The translations under genes and the position numbers were made by a program. A stretch of 64,000 nucleotides of DNA from NCBI RefSeq assembly GCF_013348745.1, contig NZ_CP054666.1, positions 124,001-188,000 of the forward strand. The letters run 5' to 3'. The DNA is from Mycoplasma sp. OR1901 (GTDB lineage Bacteria > Bacillota_I > Bacilli_A > Mycoplasmatales > Metamycoplasmataceae). The notes beneath the pieces are model-generated. The model made no database searches. It saw only the letters and a program-made list of their open reading frames with translations, and was not told where the DNA came from. How positions within the stretch are numbered: position 1 is the first letter of the stretch; every line of letters begins with the position of its first letter. Positions 56,401 through 64,000 of the stretch are shown piece by piece.

Positions 56401-59125
56401 ATTACCTTCACAAACAGCAAGCTATAATAGATCAAACTTAATTAGCGAAATAGAAAGTTCTAGAAATATCAATGATATTCTTACAAAAGAAACTGCAACT
56501 CAGGCAACTAACCAAAGATTAATTGATGAATTAAATGCAGAAATTGAGAAAATGCCCGAAAATGCAAGAACTCCTTTAACAATAGAAAAAGATGCTATTA
56601 TAAGCCCTTCTGCTCAACATACTGATGATAATACAATAGGTGATAAATTACTTGCCTTAAAACAAAAAGCAGAAACTGTTGTAGCTAAATCTAACGAATT
56701 AAAAGCGATTATTGATACTCATTTCCCTGCAAGTAATAACGGTACTGAAACTGATGGTGGAACACACAAATATAGAGAATGATTAAAAGATTATAACTAT
56801 AATAGTGACAAAGCTGATACAGTTGAAGAAATTGAACAAATTATAAATATTGCTAATGAGTTAAAAACAGCTTATGATAGTGCTCTTCAACTTTTTGAAA
56901 CCGGAATTAAAAATAATCCAGAATCATTAGATTCAACTAAAGATATTTTTACAAAAGCGTTATGGCATATAACAGGAAACTTATCAAATAAACCTTCAGT
57001 ATCTTCACTTACATTAGAATCAATTAAAAGTGCACTAAACGATTTAAATGATCAAATGATTAGAAATAGAGATATTGTTAATTATGTTGGTCAAGCCAAA
57101 GAGTTGTCACGTTCATTAGAAGAAGGGCAAAGAATACCAGCATGAAGTGAAGGTACTTTAAATGCTCATAAGCAATGACCTAGAACATCAGAAATTGAAA
57201 TTGTTAAGTCTAAAATAGAAGCTATGAACGTTTTAAAATCTAAATTAGACCAAGTTAAAGAAAAATTAGATGAGCCATCTAATTTTGAAGGCGCAGATGC
57301 ATTAAAAGAAGCTTTATTGACTAAATGAAGAACAACAAATACAATTGGAAGTGAAAACGATGGTAACAATGTAAATTCAGCTAATGGTTTATATAATAAT
57401 ATTTCAAATAGTTCAGACGGATTAATTACTCAAATTGCTAATGTTAAAGCTAAAATAGAAGAAGTTACGAATCTAGAAGAAAAACAAGGATTTAAAGATC
57501 GTTTAAACAGAGTAGAAACTAGAGAACAAATATCACAATTATTAAGCGATATTGAAAGAGAAAAATTAATTCAAGAATCTAAACCGTATATTAATAGACT
57601 ATTAGAAGGTCAAAATAAAACAGATTACCAAAGTAAAATTAATAAAACTCAAACAATTGAAATAGTAAGAGAAAATTTAGATTTATTAAAAACTTACTTA
57701 ACAAATAAACAAAACGATGCTAAAAGTTCTATAGCACGTTTAATGAGTAATGGTAATAATGGTAATTATTCTGAAAATTTAAATAAAGCAAACAATAATA
57801 ACTCAACAGAAGCTCAATATAATGAAGTTAAAAGTTATGTTCAAAGTAAAATTGATGTTGATTATAATGCTTTACAAGAAGTTATTGGTCATTTTGATGG
57901 TGGTACTAGAAATGCCTTTACGGTTGATCAAAACACTGTTTCGCAACAAGTTGTAAGAGAAAAATTAAATAGTGCTAGAGCATTAAATGCTAAATATAAT
58001 GAATTGAATCGTTTAATAGAAAATAAATTTAGAGGTAATTCACTAAATGAATTGAAACAAAGATATAAAACTGAACTTGATGCACAAAATAAAACATTAG
58101 AAAAATTATTAGATATCGAAAGAAGAATTAATGAGGAAATTAGTTCTAGAAAATCAGCAATTCAAAGTACAGATTTTTGAGATTGAAGAATAAACGAGAA
58201 TAAAAAACGAGAATTTATTGATAGATGAAATTCAATGGTCAATAATGATGATGTTACTATTGAAGAATTAGAATCATTAGCAAATGAAATTAAAAACTAT
58301 AATGAATTAAGAATATCAGCTGCAAGAAGAGATAATGAAGCACGTTATAAAAAATTTATTTTAGGGTCAAATGACGGTTTAAGACAAGCTAAAATTGACA
58401 TTACTTTCTTTAGATTAGGTGAAATGTATAATAACAAAACATTATACGCAGTTGCAAAAAATAGTAACGGTGATAGAGTAGTTTCTAGAGGAAGAAATAA
58501 TATTATAACAAGTGATGATTCTAGATATACATATAATGGTATGGGCTTTATTTTTGAACAAAACAATGTTAGACATACTGGTCAATATACAATTGAAAAA
58601 GTTGTTTATGGAAATTCTGGTTTATCTGAACAAGACGTTTTAAACGAAACAACAAATGTTGTTTTACGTAGTAGTACAAACGATGCTTTATTTGAAGGAT
58701 TTGAAGTCATCCAAAAACCAAATGTTTTCGCAAGAAATATGTCAATTAGCAATAATAGAAGAAATAGATTATACAACTTAACATATGGTTTTGATGTTAA
58801 TGGATTATTCTTAGAAGGAATTGGAAATATAGATAATAATTCTATTGAAATAAATATGTTCAGTGAAAGAATTTCACATAGAGCAAACATTAGAAATAGT
58901 TATAGAAATTCTTCGATAATTACTACATCATTACAAAATGGTAGTTTAAAATTTATTGTTGATACTAATGCTATGTATAATGATCGTGAATATATGATTG
59001 AAACTATAACTTTTACCGCAAATGGTAAAAAATATATCTATAATTCAGATGGATCGGTTAATAGCGAAAGTGAAATTATCGACTATCATGAACATAATTT
59101 TGCAAATAATAACATGAGAGTTTAA
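47485..59125 (+). CDS. Giant repeat-built surface protein, frameshifted near its start
   Basis: If one frameshift is corrected this is a single protein of about 3,879 residues. The N-terminus (MAKKKNKST, then a hydrophobic helix to about residue 32) is a membrane anchor. From there to about residue 3,620 it is almost wholly helical: Lys/Glu/Asn/Leu-rich modules of roughly 60-70 residues of the type AKxxIxxL...K..L...I..A, reminiscent of GA/FIVAR bundles. The last 250 residues are different, beta-rich and Asn/Arg/Tyr-rich. No cysteine was noticed. The first frame stops at TAA 47932-47934 after 149 residues; the second is open from there to TAA 59123-59125 with many TGA (Trp) and one TGG. Its best match is the next gene. 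Function unknown; probably a filamentous surface protein. Confidence 0.8.
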
Positions 59126-59427
59126 CAAGAAGTTAGCAATTTAATTGCTAACTTTTTCTATTGTTATTGACCGTTTGAGTGATTAATTTTTCATAATAAA
59201 ATAGCGATTTTATAAAACTAATTTATTATGAAAAATAAAATATATAGCTTATTTTGTCCGTTATTAACGTTTTTAACTATTAAATTAATATTTACTTATT
59301 AAAATTACATTTTTATTTTCAATTTATTTTTTGATTATTTTTTGATATAATAAAATGTACTAATCAACCATTTATAAGTAAATTTATTATTAATTTATTT
59401 AGTTGAGACACTACAAAGGAGTTAATT
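59126..59427 (+). promoter_or_regulatory. Region between the giant genes: terminator and promoter
   Basis: AAGTTAGCAATT/AATTGCTAACTTTTT (59130-59157) ends the first gene. A palindromic ATAAAATAGCGATTTTAT lies near 59195-59213. TTTTTGATATAATAAA carries the -10 of the second giant gene (TATAAT 59346-59351), the same word as in front of the first. The leader is 76 bases and contains AAAGGAG. No coding frame seen. Confidence 0.6.
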
Positions 59428-62400
59428 ATGGCAAAAAACAAAAAGAAAGCACCGTTGATACTATCTGGTATAGCAGCTACAGGTACAGTAGTAACAGCAG
59501 TTGCAATTTTATGAACTTGAAGCAACAAAAATAATGATTACGAATTAAAATACAATACTTTAAAGAAATTAATTTCAGATTTAAGTATTAATAATAAAAA
59601 ATTCACTTCTGAATTTTCAAAACTTGATCCTGATTTCAAAAATCAAAAACAATTTATAGATTTAAACGATCTAAAAGATAGAATTTTAGATGAATTAAAA
59701 TTATCTATTACATTAAAGGAAAAATCATTAACAGATAATGGTTTTACAATTGATAGAAAAGAAGAATACAAGGAAAAAGAAAACGGATTTGAATTAAATA
59801 ACTATAATAAATCATTAACAAATGCTGAAGAAATAATTGAAGCAATTTCAAAAGTGCAAGACCAAAACAAGAAAGACGAATTTAAGAATAAATTAACAGA
59901 TGATTTAAAATCTGATTTTAATACTTCTTTAATTAAGACAAACGAGACTAAAAAAAGCGTTTTAGCTTATTTAGATAAACAGCAGGAAGAAATTAATAAA
60001 TGAAAAAAACTTGATAAAGATTTAATAGATTCATTACTAGCAGTTTTACGTGCTAGATTTAATGAAAAATTAGGCTTAGCAGGTGATAATATCGCTTCTC
60101 TTAAAGAATTAAATGACGAATTAAAAGAATATAAAAGAGTAGCAGATTTAGCAAGTCAAATTGATGATATTTATACAAAAGGTAACGTTTTACGTGATAT
60201 CGATTCAAGTAATTTAGACGAATTACCAGCTATTGAAGAAGAAATTAAAAAAATATTAGAAGAACAATCTAAATCAGAATTTGATAAATTAAGAGAACAA
60301 GTTATCGAATTAAATTCTTTAGTTAAAGATGAAAATAAACACAATGAATTTGAACAAGAAATCAATACCGCTACAGATGCGAAATCTATTGAACAATTAT
60401 TAGCAACTAAAAAGAAAATTGAAGATTATTTAAAAGAACACGCTGGAGCTAATAGATTTGTAGAATTTAAAAAAGAAGCTTTAAGAAAAAAAGTTAATGA
60501 TTCTAATTTAACCGATGAAGCTAAAGCTAATTTCTTGGATAAAATTGAAAAAGCTACAGAAATTGCAGAATTAAATAAAATCGAAAAGAATGTTAATAAA
60601 GCTATAGAATTACGTACTTCAATCCAAGAAGCTGAAAAATTAATTAATTTATTAAATAACCCTAAAAAAGATGAATTATTAGATAAATTATATGATTCTA
60701 AAACTACAGAGGAAGTTAAAGTACAAGCTGATGAAGCTGTAAAAATACTATCAGACAAAAAACAAGTAGCTAAAGATATAATCAAAAGACTAGAAGGTGA
60801 TTTTGATACCAAAAATGATTTTACTTCTAAATTAGTTGAAGCTGTTAAAGAATCTGAATTTGATGCTATTACTACACAAGTAAAACAATATTTTAAAGAC
60901 TTAGTAAAACAAGTTCAAAATGAAATCAATAAAATAGATCAAAACGATACTAAGAAAAATGAATTACAACAACGTTTAGATTCTATTAAAAACGATGATA
61001 AAACAACCGCTGGTGCTTTACTTGAAATTTTAAAAGAAGCTAGAGCTCAAGATAATTTTGAAGAAATGAAAAAAGAGGCTATTAAAACAGCTGAAAAACT
61101 TGAAGACGATGCGAAATCTAAAGAATTTAAAGATAAGTTAGAAAAAGCTAACACATTAGATGAAGTTATTAAATTAAAAGACCAAGTTGATACTGCATAT
61201 CAATTCCAATTAGATAAAAAGAATGCTGAAGCAGCTATCAAAAGAGTTAAACACGCAGATAAAAAAACTCAATTAACTGAAAAATTAAACCAAGCTACAA
61301 CATCAGATCAATTAGTTAAATTAGCTTCTGAAGCTAATAAATATGCTGATTTTGAAATTGCAAATAATGTTAAATACTTACAGTTAAAAGAATTTGTTAA
61401 AAATAATGTTACTAAACAAGATAAAATAAACGAATTTAACGGATTATTAGACGCTGCATTAAAAGACGAACAAAGTAATAATAATATAGATCAAGAACAA
61501 GTTAATTTAAAATTAGATGAAATAAGTAAACAATTAGATCAATATATTACTAATAAAAAACAATTATTAAAAGCTATTAAAGATAGAATTTTAGGTAAAT
61601 TAGCACTTGTAAAAGATGAAGCAAAAAGAAATCAATTAGAAGATGAAAGAATTTTACTTAAAGAGATTGAAAATGCTAAAGAATTAGAAGCTAGAGTTGA
61701 TGAATTAATCAAATTTGAAAGAAATAAAGAAAATATTCTTGAAAAAGTTGAAAATTTATTAGACAAAAAGGATTACATCGATCAACTTGATAAAGCGACA
61801 AGTTTAGAAGATTTAGAAAGAATAGACGCTTTAGTTGACGCTGACTTAACACGTGAAGCTGAAGAGTTAAGAGCAGCTAAAGACAATGCCATTGAAAAAT
61901 TAACTCATATTTTAGATTCAAACGAAAATAAAAATAAATGAGCAAATAAAATATCAGAAGCAAAAGATCCTAAAGTAGTTAACGGAATTATAAAAGCTAT
62001 GGATGACTTCTTAGCTGAATTAAAAGATAAAGCTAATAAAGTTATTGGGAAAATTGTAGGTGATGATGCAAATCACGCTAAATTAATAGAAGATTTATCA
62101 CAAGCTGATTCTGAAGGAACTATTGAAGCTGTTATTGCAAAAGCAGAAGAATTATTCTCAAACAAATTTGATGATGTTAACTCATCATTAGAAAACTTAA
62201 CTAAAGATCACCCAATGTGAGAAAACTTTAATTCTGAAGTTAAAGCTGCTACAAATATTCAAGAATTAAAAGAAGCTCAAGAAAAAATAGAACATGCTAT
62301 AACAGTTGAAGAACATAAAAAACAAGCTAAAAAATTACTTGAACAAGTTCAAGATAAAGAAGTTTCACCTGTTCTTTTAGAAAGAATAAATAATTCAAAC

Positions 62401-64000
62401 GATGTTAATGAATTAATCCAAATAAAAGAAGATATTAAGCAACAAATTAAAAATGAAGCTGATGAAATTAAAGCCAATGTTGATAAATTAAAAGAACAAG
62501 TTGCAAAATTATTTACTCAAGAAAATATTGATAAATTCAACGAAATTATTGCTAACGATGAAATATCTTTAGAAGATTCAAGATTAGCTGTTGAAGCAAT
62601 TAATGAAGCATATATTATTGAACAAAATCAACTTAAAGATGCTAAAAAAGAAGCTTTAGATGAACTTAAAAAATTATTAGATTCACCTGAAAAAACAGCT
62701 ATAAGAGATCAAATTGAGAATGCAACAAACATTATCAATGATATAGCTGCTGCTAAACAAGCTATAAAAGATAGAATTACCGCTTTAAAGACTGAAGCAA
62801 TCAACGCAACAAATAAATTAAATAATAAAGATGAACGTATCACACAAATTAATAATGCAACAACTCAAGAAGAAATTGATGGATTTAAAGATACTTCTAT
62901 AGCTGAATTTAATGCTATAAAAGATGAAGTTACCCAATTAGCAAATGATACTTTAAATATTGATGAAAGTATTCAAGAAAAAGAAGCTATTTTAGAAAAA
63001 ATACAACAAGCTGATACTGAAAATAAATTATTAGCTATAAAAGAAGAAATTGCAACTAAATTAAATGAATACAAAACAAAAGCAAATGCAGAAATTGCAC
63101 GTTTAAATAACGATACAGTTACAAATGATCCTGTTTTATCAAACGGTATTGATTCTTTAAAAAGCCAATCAGAAGTTAAAAAACATATTGAACAAGTTAA
63201 GAATTTAATTAACTCTAAATTAGATAAAGCGGAAGAAGATTTAGCTAAATTAGTTGGTAATGAAACTGAACATACCGCAAAAGAAAATAAACTAAATGAT
63301 TTAAAAGCTAGAAAAGATGTTTTAACCGAATCAGAAATTGATGAATTAATAAAATTAATTAATAATATTTTTGATAGTGAAAAATCAGAAACTAATATAG
63401 AACTTCAAAAAGTAACAAATGATGAGCAAAAACAAAAATTACTTGAAGAATTTAAAAATGCAAACTCAATTGAAAAATTAAATGAATTAAATAATAAAAT
63501 TGCTGTTCAATTGAAAAAAGAAGAAATCTTAAAAACATTACCTTCAAAAATCCAATTTGATGAACAACGTCAAGGTTTTGAGTCTAGAATTAATGATGTT
63601 AATACTGACTCTTTAGAAAAATTAGCTGCAATTGAAGAAGAAATTAAAGAAAAAAGTGAATATAATAAAACACTTAAACAAAAAACAGATGAAATTAAAG
63701 CTGAACTTGAAAAAATTGATGTTGATGCAGCTTTAAAAAATTCTTTAACTGAAGAATTGAACAACGCTAGAACAACACAAGATGCTGATGCAGTGCAAGC
63801 TAAAATTAACGAAAGAATTGCTGCACTTCGTAATGAAGCTTTAGAAGCAATCAAAGGTCTTGAAGGAAGCGATGAACAAGCTATTAAAACTTCAGAATTA
63901 GGTAATGCAAATTCAGAATCTTCAATAACAAAAATTATTAATGATTCTAAAGCTTTACTAGAAGCTAAGAGAACTAAAGTTAACGAATTGAATGATTCAA
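59428..64000 (+). CDS. Second giant repeat-built surface protein, 3' end outside window
   Basis: Open to the window end, with at least 1,524 codons and no TAA or TAG found in frame. The start MAKNKKKAPLILSGIAATGT and following hydrophobic helix mirror the first giant protein. Alignment by eye is collinear with it, at a nearly constant offset of about 11.94 kb, and some stretches are identical over about 60 bases (for example around 62.3 and 62.5 kb). The region equivalent to the broken site of the first gene reads VQDQNKKDEF in an intact frame here. Modules contain the same LLNNPKKDELLxxLYDSK and INKIDQND words. AAAGGAG is 6 bases before the ATG. It is probably an anchored helical surface protein. 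Confidence 0.85.

Noticed and set aside
47485..64000. CRISPR array or noncoding tandem repeat
   Set aside because: The repetition is at protein level, in long open frames, with no regular spacers or identical direct repeats.
47485..64000. Gliding-machinery proteins of the M. mobile Gli349/Gli521 type
   Set aside because: Size would fit, but Gli349 is built of beta-type repeats and no Gli-like sequence motif was recognised; the proteins here are helical almost throughout.

Overview
This window comes from a mollicute chromosome. Coding DNA is strongly AT-rich. UGA is read as tryptophan throughout: conserved Trp positions in ValS, GltX, TyrS, TopA, RecA and others are TGA, while TGG is rare (seen, for example, in the 97-residue membrane protein, at the obgE end and once in the first giant gene). 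The 16S sequence, the lack of a 5S gene next to 23S and the gene content suggest the hominis group, probably genus Mycoplasmopsis. The species is not resolved by eye.

Layout. 1-2.3 kb: end of a HAD phosphatase gene, ribF, rpsO, rpmB. 2.3-7.2 kb: rRNA operon (16S-23S, no spacer tRNA, no linked 5S) with promoter, boxA-like sites and processing stems. 7.3-10.9 kb: recA, ppa, tRNA-Lys(CTT), gltX and a small conserved hypothetical. 10.9-13.8 kb (minus): a 964-residue anchored surface protein. 14.1-18.4 kb: valS-folD-pfkA. 18.4-18.6 kb: an unidentified RNA-like unit with its own promoter and terminator. 18.7-25.6 kb: LacI-type regulator, K+ channel, nfo, rpmG, pepP, RpiR regulator, rplK-rplA. 25.6-29.2 kb (minus): a 36-residue membrane peptide, obgE, uvrB. 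29.3-34.2 kb: an amino-sugar locus, murQ-nagA-nagB on minus and a small membrane protein plus a PTS EIICB on plus. 34.2-37.0 kb (minus): degV-tsaE-tsaB-tsaD. 37.0-38.8 kb: a YtpR-like tRNA-binding protein and tyrS. 38.9-40.7 kb (minus): topA with an apparent frameshift. 40.9-42.2 kb: rpsF-ssb-rpsR.

42.3 kb to the end is a surface-protein island. Two tandem paralogues of the mycoplasma immunoglobulin-blocking (MIB / protein M-like) family lie on minus. Divergent from them are two tandem giant genes for helical, repeat-built, N-terminally anchored proteins. The first would encode about 3,879 residues if one frameshift is corrected; the second runs off the window. The giants are collinear paralogues sharing stretches of about 60 identical bases, so they arose by tandem duplication or exchange sequence.

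How it works together. Housekeeping genes form short, tightly packed operons separated by clear hairpin-U terminators. Amino sugars would enter through the EIICB and pass MurQ, NagA and NagB to fructose-6-phosphate, which PfkA takes into glycolysis. TsaB, TsaD and TsaE would make the t6A modification of tRNA. The island presents secreted or anchored proteins likely to face the host.

Main points for a second look: the giant tandem pair and its frameshift; the MIB pair without a visible MIP protease; five genes with exactly TATAAT-N6-ATG, implying leaderless mRNAs; a ValRS editing pocket with altered key residues; A at the 23S position equivalent to 2057; murQ in a wall-less organism; the unidentified RNA unit near 18.5 kb; and an rpsF leader that can hide its own ribosome-binding site.
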